Assembly (NCBI GenBank): GCA_030145015.1
Contig: JAQYWI010000101.1
Span: 1-19,871 of the forward strand
From: Desulfobacterales bacterium
GTDB lineage: Bacteria > Desulfobacterota > Desulfobacteria > Desulfobacterales > JAHEIW01
Length of the DNA stretch: 19,871 nucleotides
Direction of reading: 5' to 3'
How positions within the stretch are numbered: position 1 is the first letter of the stretch; each line of letters starts with the position of its first letter. The notes under the pieces were generated by a model, which searched no databases, was not told the DNA's origin, and saw nothing but the letters and a program-made list of their open reading frames with translations. The position numbers were made by a program, and so were the translations under genes. This document shows positions 1 to 7,294 of this stretch, in pieces.

Positions 1-132
<132 letters not shown>

Positions 133-223
133 TTAAATTAATAAATTTATAACATGTTATTTAATGTAAAACCCATTTAAGACCGTGCCCAGCAAACACG
201 CCCCAAAATGGCAAAATTCTTAA

Positions 224-300
224 TGGAGCCCACGATCGGAATCGAACCGATGAACCTCTTCCTTACCAAGGAAGCGCTCTACCGACTGAGCTACGTGGGC
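224..300 (-). tRNA. tRNA-Thr (anticodon GGU)
   Basis: The reverse strand folds as a cloverleaf. The acceptor arms are GCCCACG and CGTGGGC, the anticodon stem CTTCC/GGAAG encloses loop TTGGTAA with anticodon GGT, and the T-arm is ATCGG-TTCGATT-CCGAT. The discriminator T and a 3' CCA are genome-encoded (224-226). It is the fourth tRNA of the operon, next to tuf, matching thrT in the E. coli thrU-tyrU-glyT-thrT-tufB order. Confidence 0.97.
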
Positions 301-368
301 AACCGATAGTTAGCAATTCCGCGTGTTTGCATTGTTGCTCACGCATTAAAGCACAAACACGGTTTGTA

Positions 369-444
369 TGGAGCGGGAGACGAGACTCGAACTCGCGACA
401 TCCAGCTTGGAAGGCTGAAGCTCTACCAACTGAGCTACTCCCGC
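369..444 (-). tRNA. tRNA-Gly (anticodon UCC)
   Basis: The cloverleaf on the reverse strand has acceptor GCGGGAG paired with CTCCCGC, one wobble in the anticodon stem TCAGC/GCTGG, and loop CTTCCAA with anticodon TCC. The T-loop is TTCGAGT and CCA is encoded. It is the third tRNA of the operon and corresponds to glyT of E. coli. Confidence 0.97.
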
Positions 445-603
445 GCAGCCATCTGGTTACCTATATTCATAATGCGAATTTACAAAATGGAGATTAAATC
501 CGTTCTCCTTAAATAACTGAAATCATATTTCTGCAGGAAGCCATGTAGTACGAATCGATCCATAGAATAAACCGAAATCTCCTACATACGACTCAGTTAA
601 GGT

Positions 604-688
604 TGGTGGTGGGGGGAGGATTCGAACCTCCGAAGGCTTCGCCGACAGATTTACAGTCTGTTCCCTTTGACCACTCGGGAACCCCACC
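604..688 (-). tRNA. tRNA-Tyr (anticodon GUA)
   Basis: An 85-nt class II tRNA with a long variable arm, as expected for bacterial tRNA-Tyr. The acceptor is GGTGGGG/CCCCACC with discriminator A and encoded CCA. The anticodon stem ACAGA/TCTGT encloses CTGTAAA (anticodon GTA). The variable arm forms around GGCGAAGCC. It is second in the operon, at the position of tyrU in E. coli. Confidence 0.97.
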
Positions 689-766
689 CTAAATTTAAAT
701 CAAAGAAAACTGTATCCGGACAGGGTATTCAGGTTGCGGTATGCACCCCACGTCAAAAATCATTCA

Positions 767-842
767 TGGAGCCAGCGGAGGGATTCGAACCCCCGGCCCA
801 CTGATTACAAATCAGTTGCTCTACCAGCTGAGCTACGCCGGC
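767..842 (-). tRNA. tRNA-Thr (anticodon UGU)
   Basis: The reverse-strand cloverleaf has acceptor GCCGGCG paired (with one G-T wobble) to CGCTGGC, anticodon stem ACTGA/TCAGT and loop TTTGTAA with anticodon TGT. CCA is encoded. It is the first gene of the tRNA-tuf operon, so the operon promoter should lie just above 843. The position matches E. coli thrU. Confidence 0.97.
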
Positions 843-1151
843 CTAACAACTTAACCCTTTAAATTTATTTTAAAAATGTTTAAAAAAAGACGGGACAATA
901 CTCTGTACCTAAAACTAGTCTTTTTAGTTTTCTTTTTCAAAAATATCAATATGATTTATTAGCAGTTATTACTAACTATAACAAGTTAAATCAAAATATT
1001 TAGAAGATTTATTGTATTTTTTCCTATTTTCTTCTATTATTAAAGAATTTCTTAGGTTTTTATAATTTATTTTTAAAAACAAATGTAGTAAAATAGGATA
1101 TTATAATTAATTCTTAGTGTTTTCAAGCATTTTCCTTTCAAACCGTAAAAA

Positions 1152-1197
1152 ATAGGGCATTGATTTCGGAAGCCGTAATCCACCGAAGCCACCCTAT
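1152..1197. repeat. Two-step hairpin, degenerate dispersed repeat
   Basis: ATAGGG (1152-1157) pairs with CCCTAT (1192-1197), and inside it TTCGG (1165-1169) pairs with CCGAA (1183-1187). Read leftward it contains GGTGGATTACGG and ends CCCTATTTTTT, so on the minus strand it is terminator-like. The GGTGGATTACG core resembles a hairpin repeat I recall as widespread in bacterial genomes. It could instead be part of a small structured RNA; I could not match it to a known riboswitch. Confidence 0.45.
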
Positions 1198-1230
1198 CCG
1201 TCAGCAGCGCTGCTGTTGGCGTTTCTTTTT
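1198..1230 (+). terminator. Rho-independent terminator-like hairpin
   Basis: CCG-t-CAGCA, loop GCGC, TGCTG-t-TGG (1198-1219), containing the perfect 14-base palindrome CAGCAGCGCTGCTG at 1202-1215. It is followed by cgTTTcTTTTT (1220-1230), the layout of an intrinsic terminator on the plus strand. No plus-strand gene precedes it inside the window, so it would end a short orphan transcript or form a leader structure. Confidence 0.45.
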
Positions 1231-1485
1231 AGGTTAAGTTTTTATTAAAATTGACGATATAGAAATACATCAGCGGACGGAAAGCAAGAATTTATTTAGG
1301 CCCTCTCAATCTGAATTGACAAATCGAAGTAATTAGAAAATCATTTAAAATCAATTAGAGCCCGGTTGCCCGCTTGGGCCATTATGCATGTATTGAATAC
1401 CTGAGTACCTGTTTTTTAATCACTTTTTAAAAAAAGTAAAGACCATATATTTTTTTGCATATTATTTTACTAACCCAAGGAATAA

Positions 1486-1496
1486 TGCTATATAAT
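1486..1496 (+). promoter_or_regulatory. Putative promoter (-10 region) of the lytic transglycosylase gene
   Basis: TGCTATATAAT contains an extended -10 (TGc before TATATA) overlapping a perfect TATAAT at 1491-1496. The -35 is weak (TTTACT near 1466). Transcription from about 1502 would give a 25-base leader to the ATG at 1527 and would exclude the upstream TTG at 1455 as a start. Confidence 0.45.
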
Positions 1497-1526
1497 AGAA
1501 AAAATTCGATAATGGGGACTGAACTG

Positions 1527-3377
1527 ATGAATTTGCGCCTGATTTTTATTCTCTGCCTGTGGCTTTTTTTTACCGGTTGTGGACATTTAATTCAAAACCC
1601 GCTCTTCCCCCAAGAAGAGGGTGCTCAAACCACCGAATCCGCGACGACTGTTGATATTCAACCCACCCAGGACACCGATTTTAACAACCAAGATACCGCA
1701 CAGGCGGATGCATTCGATACCGACGATTCAACTCCGGAAGAAATTGAACTTGAATCGATCGAGCCCAATGCGACAATCGCAATTGAAAATAATGAGAATC
1801 CAGCCGAAAAGAACGTGCCTTCTGCAAAAAACACCCAAACGTTACTGGATGAGGCCCTTGATTTGTGCCAGGTGTCCCAGGATTTTTGGCAAAACGGAGA
1901 ACTCGAAAACGCGCTGGAAGCATTAGACCAGGCCTACGCCTTAATATTGAGTGCCGATACATCCGATCACACCAAATTGATCCAGCAAAAAGAAGACCTG
2001 CGCTTTATGATATCAAAGCGCATCTTGGAAATTTACGCCTCGCGCAACATCGTCGTAAACGGAAGCCACAATGCGATTCCGAGGATCATGAACAAACATG
2101 TCCAGGCTGAAATTAATCTCTTTACAAAGGGCGGCGAAAGAAATTTTTTCGCCGAAGCCTACAAGCGTTCGGGAAGATATCGACCGCACATCGTCGCGGC
2201 CTTAAAAGAAGCCGGTCTTCCGGAAGAGCTGTCCTGGTTACCGCTAATCGAAAGCGGTTTTAAAGTCAAGGCACTTTCACGTTCCAGGGCTTTAGGCCTA
2301 TGGCAATTTATCCCCTCCACCGGTTACAAGTTCGGACTCAAACGGGATAAGTTAATAGATGAACGCATGGATCCGACCAAATCCACTCGGGCCGCTATCG
2401 ATTATCTAAAGGAACTGCACGCGATTTTCGGCGACTGGACAACTGTTTTAGCGGCTTATAATTGCGGGGAAGGACGGGTCCTAAATGTCATTCGTCGCCA
2501 GAATGTCAATTATCTGGACAACTTCTGGGATCTTTACGAACGCCTGCCCCGCGAGACCGCGCGTTATGTTCCCAGATTTTTGGCCACCCTTCATATTCTG
2601 GATCAGCCCGAAATGTACGGTTTAAATCTGACCGAAGTTGACATGCCACCGCAACATGAAACGGTAACGATTTCCAAGCAGGTGCATTTAAAGGATGTGG
2701 CAAGATCAATTGGGGTTGAGGAAAAAGTTCTCAGCGAGCTGAATCCGGAATTGCGCTATAAAATCAGTCCGGAGGACAGCTACCCGCTCAAAGTTCCCGC
2801 GTATAAAAGTGAAGTCCTGTTGGCTCAACTCGATCAAATAAGGGTTTCTTCACCACCGACACGCGCTTATGTTTATCATCGCGTACGTTCGGGCGAAAGC
2901 CTCTCGCTTATTGCTAAAAAATACCGCAGCAGCGTTGCCAGGATCGTGCGGGCAAATAATTTGCGCCGTTCGAATTTTATCGTTGCCGGCCAATTACTCA
3001 AAATACCGCAAAGCGGCTACCGCTACCAGCCCCCCAAGATCCCCAAACCCAAATCCGGCCGCAGCGTTGTCCATGTGGTCAAAAAAGGCGACTCGCTCTG
3101 GACGATCGCCAAAAAATATGGGACTACGACCAAAAAAATCCAGGATCTTAATCGTCTTACCCGGACCGACCTGCACAGGGGGCAGATCCTGACCATATTT
3201 GAAGGCAAACCATCTGCTCCCAAAACTGAAGGCCTCAGCACCTATCAGGTAAAACGCGGGGACAGTCCCTTTGTTATTGCTAAACGGCACAACATGCCCT
3301 TGAAACGCTTTCTCTACTTAAACCAATTATGGTCGAGTGATACGATTTATCCCGGGCAAAGGGTGTATGTTGAATAG
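1527..3377 (+). CDS. mltD: Membrane-bound lytic murein transglycosylase (MltD-like) with LysM repeats
   Basis: A 616-residue lipoprotein that cleaves peptidoglycan glycan strands with 1,6-anhydro product formation. The N-terminus MNLRLIFILCLWLFFTGC is a lipoprotein signal with lipidated Cys18. An acidic low-complexity linker runs to about residue 110, followed by a helical region. The SLT domain (about 205-330) shows the catalytic Glu242 in PLIESGF, then GLWQFIPSTG and AAYNCGEGRV. A degenerate LysM-like segment (about 385-430) and three clear LysM repeats follow (starts YHRVRSGESL, HVVKKGDSLW, YQVKRGDSPF). The ATG at 1527 was chosen for the signal peptide, the GGGGA at 1514-1518 and the promoter at 1486-1496. 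It is monocistronic and convergent with rluF. The domain order is typical of MltD, although E. coli MltD carries fewer LysM repeats. Confidence 0.93.
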   Translation: MNLRLIFILCLWLFFTGCGHLIQNPLFPQEEGAQTTESATTVDIQPTQDTDFNNQDTAQADAFDTDDSTPEEIELESIEPNATIAIENNENPAEKNVPSAKNTQTLLDEALDLCQVSQDFWQNGELENALEALDQAYALILSADTSDHTKLIQQKEDLRFMISKRILEIYASRNIVVNGSHNAIPRIMNKHVQAEINLFTKGGERNFFAEAYKRSGRYRPHIVAALKEAGLPEELSWLPLIESGFKVKALSRSRALGLWQFIPSTGYKFGLKRDKLIDERMDPTKSTRAAIDYLKELHAIFGDWTTVLAAYNCGEGRVLNVIRRQNVNYLDNFWDLYERLPRETARYVPRFLATLHILDQPEMYGLNLTEVDMPPQHETVTISKQVHLKDVARSIGVEEKVLSELNPELRYKISPEDSYPLKVPAYKSEVLLAQLDQIRVSSPPTRAYVYHRVRSGESLSLIAKKYRSSVARIVRANNLRRSNFIVAGQLLKIPQSGYRYQPPKIPKPKSGRSVVHVVKKGDSLWTIAKKYGTTTKKIQDLNRLTRTDLHRGQILTIFEGKPSAPKTEGLSTYQVKRGDSPFVIAKRHNMPLKRFLYLNQLWSSDTIYPGQRVYVE

Positions 3378-3413
3378 AGATCAAGTCAATGATAGAACGC
3401 GCTGAGTCAACGA

Positions 3414-3520
3414 CCACCCGCACAGCGGGTGGCTTGGATTTTACCGCCAAAGGCGGGAAAAGACAGGGGCGCGAAGTGCCCCAATCGTTGCGGGTGGAAC
3501 CGGGTGCGAAGCACCCGGTT
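3414..3520. repeat. Cluster of four three-base-loop hairpins between convergent genes
   Basis: Four consecutive hairpins are seen: CCACCCGC-aca-GCGGGTGG (3414-3432), CCGCC-aaa-GGCGG (3444-3456), GGGGCGC-gaa-GTGCCCC (3466-3482) and AACCGGGTGC-gaa-GCACCCGGTT (3498-3520). The arm GCGGGTGG recurs at 3490-3497, allowing an alternative pairing with the first arm. The cluster sits between the 3' ends of mltD and rluF and probably acts in termination, but it lacks a clear T-tract. Confidence 0.7.
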
Positions 3521-3538
3521 TGGAAAACCCAACATCTT

Positions 3539-4240
3539 TTACAACGACTTTAACAGCTCATCTTTTTCCTTTGCCGCCAGATGCCTCCAGCTGCCCGGAG
3601 CTAAACTCGCCAGCTCGATATTGGCAATTCGGATCCGTTTTAAATCAACCACCTGGTTACCCACTTTTCGAACCATCCGCCGGATTTGTTTATTTTTCCC
3701 TTCCAGTAAAACAATCCGGAATCGTCTCGAAGAAATCCGTTTAACGCGTGCCGGGCGTGTTCGCGTCCCCATCATCGGCAAACCTTTCGCCAGTTTTCGC
3801 AGCGCCCCCTCGGGCAGCGGCTTGGCTACCGTGACTTCATACTCCTTCTCGTGGCTAAAAGACGGATGCGAAAGGCGGTGGTGCAGACGGCCGTCATTGG
3901 TCAGCAGCAAAAGCCCGGTTGAATCCTTGTCCAGCCGTCCGACGGGATAGACTCTCTCGGAAATATCCAAAAGATCCAGCACAATCTTTTCATTTTGCTG
4001 ATGACAGCTTGAGACATAACCTCTGGGTTTGTTTAGCGCGATATAGATTGGCGCGCTATCGGATCGAATGGCGTCACTGTCGACTTCAACAGCGTCCTGC
4101 TCCGGATCAACTTTTACGCCAAGCTCGGTGACGATCTTTCCGTTAACCTTAACCCAACCGGCTTTAATATATTCTTCGCCCTTGCGTCGGGAACATATGC
4201 CCGCTCTGGAAAGAAATTTCTGCAGCCGCATCTCAGCCAT
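3539..4240 (-). CDS. rluF: RluF-type 23S rRNA pseudouridine synthase (RsuA family)
   Basis: A 233-residue RsuA/RluB/RluE/RluF-family enzyme that isomerises uridine to pseudouridine in RNA. An N-terminal S4 RNA-binding domain (about 5-50: QKFLSRAGICSRRKGEEYI) is followed by the catalytic domain with Asp104 in VGRLDKDSTGLLLLTNDG. The stretch HEKEYEVTV, the GLPMMGTRT segment, EGKNKQIRRM and the final GSWRHL match RluF more closely than RluB or RsuA. E. coli RluF acts on 23S U2604 and also on tRNA-Tyr position 35 (known for the family, inferred here). The ATG at 4240 was chosen; a TTG two codons upstream and another ATG three codons in are alternatives, and no strong ribosome binding site decides. 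Stop at 3539-3541. Confidence 0.88.
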   Translation of the reverse strand: MAEMRLQKFLSRAGICSRRKGEEYIKAGWVKVNGKIVTELGVKVDPEQDAVEVDSDAIRSDSAPIYIALNKPRGYVSSCHQQNEKIVLDLLDISERVYPVGRLDKDSTGLLLLTNDGRLHHRLSHPSFSHEKEYEVTVAKPLPEGALRKLAKGLPMMGTRTRPARVKRISSRRFRIVLLEGKNKQIRRMVRKVGNQVVDLKRIRIANIELASLAPGSWRHLAAKEKDELLKSL

Positions 4241-4299
4241 AATCAATCTGAATTCGTATCTCTGATTTTATACAATTTATTGGAATTATTGTTTTTGAG

Positions 4300-4345
4300 C
4301 ATGAGAATTATTTTAAAACCTTTAGATTTTAAAATAATTCTCATG
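4300..4345. repeat. Perfect 19-bp inverted repeat overlapping the argJ stop
   Basis: Arms at 4300-4318 and 4327-4345 are exact reverse complements with an 8-base loop (4319-4326). The stem is mostly A/T with CATGAG/CTCATG at its base. The right arm contains the argJ stop codon (4341-4343). There is no T-tract after it on either strand, so it is not a standard terminator, although the stem could protect the argJ mRNA 3' end. Confidence 0.8.
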
Positions 4346-5513
4346 AGCGGTACGAAGCATTGATCTTGACATAATCGATGGAAAAATCACAGGTAAATAC
4401 TGAAGCCTTTCCCGCGCCGGCTTTTAAATCGATCGTCAGGGTATACTCGGGCTGCTTGAGAATTTGGGTGGCTTCGGCCTCTGCTGTTTTTCCGCAACCC
4501 ATACCGTTTTTCACCATCAGCACATCTGCAAAATACACATCGATTTTACCGGGTTCAATCGGAACACCGGCCCTGCCGGCGGCCGCAAGAATTCTTCCCC
4601 AGTTGGCATCTTCGCCGAATAGTGCGGTTTTCAATAAGTTAGAATGCGCGACGGTATCGGCAATCCGATGCGCATCGGCATCCGATGCGGCGCCTTTGAC
4701 CGCAATCTCGACCAGCTTGGTGGCGCCTTCTGCATCTTTGATAAGCTGTTTTCCCAGTGACATCAATACCTCATCAAGGATGGGTTGAAATTGTCGGCCT
4801 TGAGCCTCGCTGTTTATCACGGCCCCGGATAGCCCATTTGCGATCAAAAGAGCCGTATCATTGGTACTGGTATCGCCGTCTACCGTGATGCGGTTTAATG
4901 TGCGTTTTATTGACTTCGACAGCATCCCTTGGAGTATATCTGACGGGCAGGCTGCATCGGTCATCACAAAGCAAAGCAGCGTGGCCATATCCGGGCGGAT
5001 CATTCCGGCCCCCTTGGCAACGCCGGTCACCGTATAGGTTTTACCATCCAGATTTCCTTGCTTGCTGACAACTTTGGGCACCGTATCGGTGGTCATGATG
5101 GCCTCGGCAAAATCGGATATCCGATCCGAATCCAGGACAGCGACAAGATCCGGAAGGGCTTTTTGAATCTTTCCAACCGAAAGGGGTTCCCCGATAACTC
5201 CGGTGGAAGCCACCAATACCTGTTCTTCGGGCAAATCAAGCTCGGTAGCAGTCCATCGCGCCATTAAAACGGCATCCTGCATCCCTTTTTCTCCCGTACA
5301 GCAATTGGCATTGCCGCTGTTGGCAATAATTGCCTGACAGGTTCCTGAAACGATCCGTTGCATATCCAGGATAACGGGTGCGGCCTTAACTTCATTGCGT
5401 GTAAATACGCCGGCGACATCAGCAGGCGTTTTCGAATAAATCAATCCAAGGTCCTTCTGGCCATTCTTTTTTAACCCTGAAGCAAGTCCAGCATATTTAA
5501 AGCCCTGACACAT
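4341..5513 (-). CDS. argJ: Bifunctional glutamate N-acetyltransferase / ornithine acetyltransferase
   Basis: ArgJ moves the acetyl group from N-acetylornithine to glutamate, closing the cyclic arginine pathway, and in bifunctional forms also makes N-acetylglutamate from acetyl-CoA. The 390 residues are a full-length family member. The autoprocessing site is visible as [16 protein letters not shown]: the chain is cut before Thr178, which becomes the N-terminal nucleophile of the beta chain. The substrate-site segments [19 protein letters not shown] and [10 protein letters not shown] are present. The ATG at 5513 was chosen because GTGAGGAAATT sits immediately before it; an ATG at 5531 in the same frame lacks a ribosome binding site. 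The gene stands alone; no other arg gene is near. Whether it is mono- or bifunctional cannot be read by eye. Confidence 0.96.
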   Translation of the reverse strand: MCQGFKYAGLASGLKKNGQKDLGLIYSKTPADVAGVFTRNEVKAAPVILDMQRIVSGTCQAIIANSGNANCCTGEKGMQDAVLMARWTATELDLPEEQVLVASTGVIGEPLSVGKIQKALPDLVAVLDSDRISDFAEAIMTTDTVPKVVSKQGNLDGKTYTVTGVAKGAGMIRPDMATLLCFVMTDAACPSDILQGMLSKSIKRTLNRITVDGDTSTNDTALLIANGLSGAVINSEAQGRQFQPILDEVLMSLGKQLIKDAEGATKLVEIAVKGAASDADAHRIADTVAHSNLLKTALFGEDANWGRILAAAGRAGVPIEPGKIDVYFADVLMVKNGMGCGKTAEAEATQILKQPEYTLTIDLKAGAGKASVFTCDFSIDYVKINASYRS

Positions 5514-5677
5514 AATTTCCTCACTATTCATGAATGGTTTACATTTTGAACACATGCCGTCAACCGGGCGTCAATCATATATAAAAACAACGGGCCTGTC
5601 CATCTAGTGTTGTGTCCCGCAAGTAATTTACAAAACACGGACTGATTTTTTGAATCTTCTTTTTTAAAAATTAACCA

Positions 5678-5698
5678 CCCCGCCGCAAGTGGTCGGGG
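5678..5698. repeat. GC-rich hairpin
   Basis: CCCCG (5678-5682) pairs with CGGGG (5694-5698), with two further C-G pairs inside. On the minus strand it is followed by TGGTTAATTTTT, so it could work as a weak terminator in that direction. It lies inside the MITE-like element and upstream of argJ. Confidence 0.5.
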
Positions 5699-5726
5699 TA
5701 TTGAAAAGAACTTAATAAAGTCGATT

Positions 5727-5860
5727 AAATCCCAAATGACAAATCCCAAATGACAAACAAATCTCAAATTCCAATCAATCAAATTTCAAACATGTTTGAA
5801 TCATTGAAAATTTGAATTTGGATATTGTTTGTGATTTGTTAATTGGTGCTTGTAATTTTC
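5727..5860. repeat. Period-7 foldback repeat
   Basis: The left arm is a 7-base array: AAATCCC AAATGAC AAATCCC AAATGAC (5727-5754), then looser units AAATCTC, AAATTCC, AAATTTC. The centre is a perfect 16-base palindrome TTCAAACATGTTTGAA (5785-5800). The right arm (5801-5860) carries the imperfect complement (GAATTTG, TTGTTTGT, GATTTG). The region is nested in the MITE-like element. It has no coding potential. Confidence 0.75.
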
Positions 5861-5982
5861 TCACTTATAGAACTCCTCTGGACTAATATATCCCACACGA
5901 CTTTTTGCAACATTTTTGTGGGACATGGCACTAGAAGCTATCGCAAATTTAACAGTTCATTCGAAGACAGAGAAAAATTGTT

Positions 5983-6132
5983 CTAAAGGTGCTCTAAAGT
6001 TAGAAGTGCCTAAAATGCCTAAAATGAGCTAAAGTGCCTAAAGTTTAGGATTTACACCAATTAAAAAAGACGGAGCGCGAGCGAAACTATAATTTTAGGC
6101 ATTTTAGATCATTTTGAATTTTAGCTCATTTA
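5983..6132. repeat. Period-9/10 foldback repeat, copy A (inverted relative to copies B and C)
   Basis: The left arm contains CTAAAATGC, CTAAAATGAG, CTAAAGTGC and CTAAAG units (5983-6050). The right arm has TTTTAGGCA, TTTTAGATCA and TTTTAGCTCA (6093-6130). The centre GACGGAGCGCGAGCGAAAC (6069-6087) is the reverse complement, with changes, of the centre of copies B and C (GTCGCTATGCTCCATC). The right end overlaps the 5' end of the next small open frame. Confidence 0.75.
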
Positions 6133-6344
6133 TTCTTGTATGCACATTTTATAAGTTTAAAACTATACCATCGAGTGTTAAATGCATTTCTGAGATAGCT
6201 TCGTTTGACAGCCCGATTTCTTTCCGCTATGTGTATCTGCGCTGTAAGGTATGCAACCGGCGGTTGCCGGTAAAACGTTTATCCGATTCACTGGACGATG
6301 ATCTTGAGACAGCTCTCGGCAATTTTCCCTGTGACAGGTTATAG
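6114..6344 (+). CDS. Small possible zinc-ribbon protein, start uncertain or 5' end eroded
   Basis: The C-terminal part reads YLRCKVCNRRLPVKRLSD, then LDDDLETALGNFPCDRL and stop. A CxxC pair and a later Cys before the end suggest a small metal-binding ribbon. The stop (6342-6344) lies five bases before the transporter ATG, and the transporter's AGGA overlaps it, as in a translationally coupled pair. The only starts in frame are a TTG at 6114, inside repeat copy A, and a GTG at 6231, neither with a ribosome binding site. The first 25 residues look non-coding. It may be an old gene whose 5' end was replaced when the repeat arrived, or a 37-residue protein from 6231. Function unknown. Confidence 0.4.
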   Translation: MNFSSFILVCTFYKFKTIPSSVKCISEIASFDSPISFRYVYLRCKVCNRRLPVKRLSDSLDDDLETALGNFPCDRL

Positions 6345-6349
6345 GAAAG

Positions 6350-7261
6350 ATGGTTTTAAATAATCTTTTTCCGGTATTTGCACTGCTACTGTTTGGCCAT
6401 TTGCTTAAACGCTTCGGCCTAACTCATGATGCTTTTTTAAAAACAGCTGATAAGCTTATATACTATATCTTTTTCCCGCTATTACTTTTTTGGAAAATTG
6501 GTGCCGCCGCATCGGATCTTATTGGCGACCCCGGTCTTTACAAGGCAGCCATCTGCGCGGTGGTTAGCGTTTATATATTAAGCAGTCTATACATTAAACT
6601 TTTTCGGGTACCGGCCTATCAAGCCGGCTCCTTCTCACAAAGCTGTTATCGCTTTAATACCTATATTGGAATGGCAGTTATGCTAAATGCGTTGGGGGAA
6701 GATGGTGCCCGCCAGTTTAGCATCTTAATCGGCTTGATTATCCCCATCATCAATATTCTAGCCGTGAGCACTCTATCCTGGTATTCCGAAAAAAAAGTAT
6801 CATTCCCCCAACGGCTGGGGTTAGCCGCAAAAGCGCTGACTTCCAATCCATTGATCATCGCCTGCATCGCCGGCATCGCGTATTGGAAACTTATTGGCGG
6901 ATTTCCGGTATTCATCGACAACACCTTTCGCCTGGCTTCATTTGTCACCCTGCCCTTAGCCCTGTTTTCCATCGGAGGAGCGCTAACGTTGGGCACTATG
7001 AAAAATTATTTCAAATTGTCCCTGGTTGCCAGCGTGTTCAAGCTGGTAATTCTACCGCTAAGCGGATATCTATTTTTAAATGCTTTCAATGCAACCGGGA
7101 TTTCTTTTAAAGTCGGCATGCTCTATTTCACATTGCCGACCTCACCTGCATTATACATTTTATCTTCCCAGCTTAGCAGCGATACCCAGCTGGCATCAGC
7201 AGCGATCGCGCTTTCAACGCTATTATCGATTATCTCATTATCGGTGGCACTGCTGATCTAA
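6350..7261 (+). CDS. AEC-family (auxin efflux carrier type) membrane transporter
   Basis: A 303-residue integral membrane protein with about ten hydrophobic segments in two halves of five, the architecture of the AEC family (PF03547; YfdV, MdcF). The N-terminus NLFPVFALLLFGHLLKRFGL and the segment ALTSNPLIIACIAGIAYW followed by LPLALFSIGGAL are typical. The conserved LxLxSxGGxL-like motif before the middle and SPALYILSSQL near the end support the call. Members move small carboxylates or amino acids, but the substrate cannot be told from sequence. ATAGGAAAG directly precedes the ATG. The gene is followed by truA after 33 bases on the same strand, suggesting co-transcription. Confidence 0.88.
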   Translation: MVLNNLFPVFALLLFGHLLKRFGLTHDAFLKTADKLIYYIFFPLLLFWKIGAAASDLIGDPGLYKAAICAVVSVYILSSLYIKLFRVPAYQAGSFSQSCYRFNTYIGMAVMLNALGEDGARQFSILIGLIIPIINILAVSTLSWYSEKKVSFPQRLGLAAKALTSNPLIIACIAGIAYWKLIGGFPVFIDNTFRLASFVTLPLALFSIGGALTLGTMKNYFKLSLVASVFKLVILPLSGYLFLNAFNATGISFKVGMLYFTLPTSPALYILSSQLSSDTQLASAAIALSTLLSIISLSVALLI

Positions 7262-7294
7262 GGCAGATAAAATGAAGGCATAGACATAATCTCC

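Larger units (their letters stand above)
843..1454. other. AT-rich intergenic gap upstream of the tRNA-tuf operon
   Basis: No coding region is supported here. 843-1140 is very AT-rich and must contain the promoter of the leftward tRNA-tuf operon; a run resembling TTGTCC about 50 bases before the first tRNA is a possible -35, but no convincing box pair can be chosen by eye. 1102-1107 (TATAAT) is a possible rightward -10 without a good -35. 1152-1230 holds two hairpins, listed separately. 1231-1454 is AT-rich and shows nothing else. Confidence 0.6.
5605..5933. mobile_element. MITE-like element with terminal inverted repeats and TA flanks
   Basis: The left end GTGTTGTGTCCC (5607-5618) and the right end GGGACATGGCAC (5920-5931) are inverted copies differing at three positions. 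The similarity continues weakly inward (gcaagtaatttacaaaa against acaaaaatgttgcaaaa, the latter read on the reverse strand). Both ends are flanked by TA inside CTAG-like contexts (5605-5606, 5932-5933), as expected for a TA-targeting IS630/Tc1-type element. There is no transposase gene; the interior (about 325 bp) holds two other hairpin repeats. The family assignment is inference. Confidence 0.5.

Noticed and set aside
1141..1230. Cyclic di-GMP (GEMM-I) riboswitch upstream of mltD
   Set aside because: AGGGCA and GAAGCCACC recall GEMM fragments, but the conserved receptor core and tetraloop arrangement are absent and the distance to mltD with its own promoter does not fit.
1455..1526. Upstream TTG start of the lytic transglycosylase
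   Set aside because: It would bury the lipoprotein signal 24 residues inside and lies upstream of the predicted -10 box.
3429..3950. Plus-strand 173-codon open frame
   Set aside because: Antisense to rluF, arginine/serine-rich shadow without family signal; the minus-strand protein has clear catalytic motifs.
5528..5782. Minus-strand 84-codon open frame upstream of argJ
   Set aside because: It runs through the hairpin and period-7 repeats of the MITE-like element, has no recognisable protein and no ribosome binding site.
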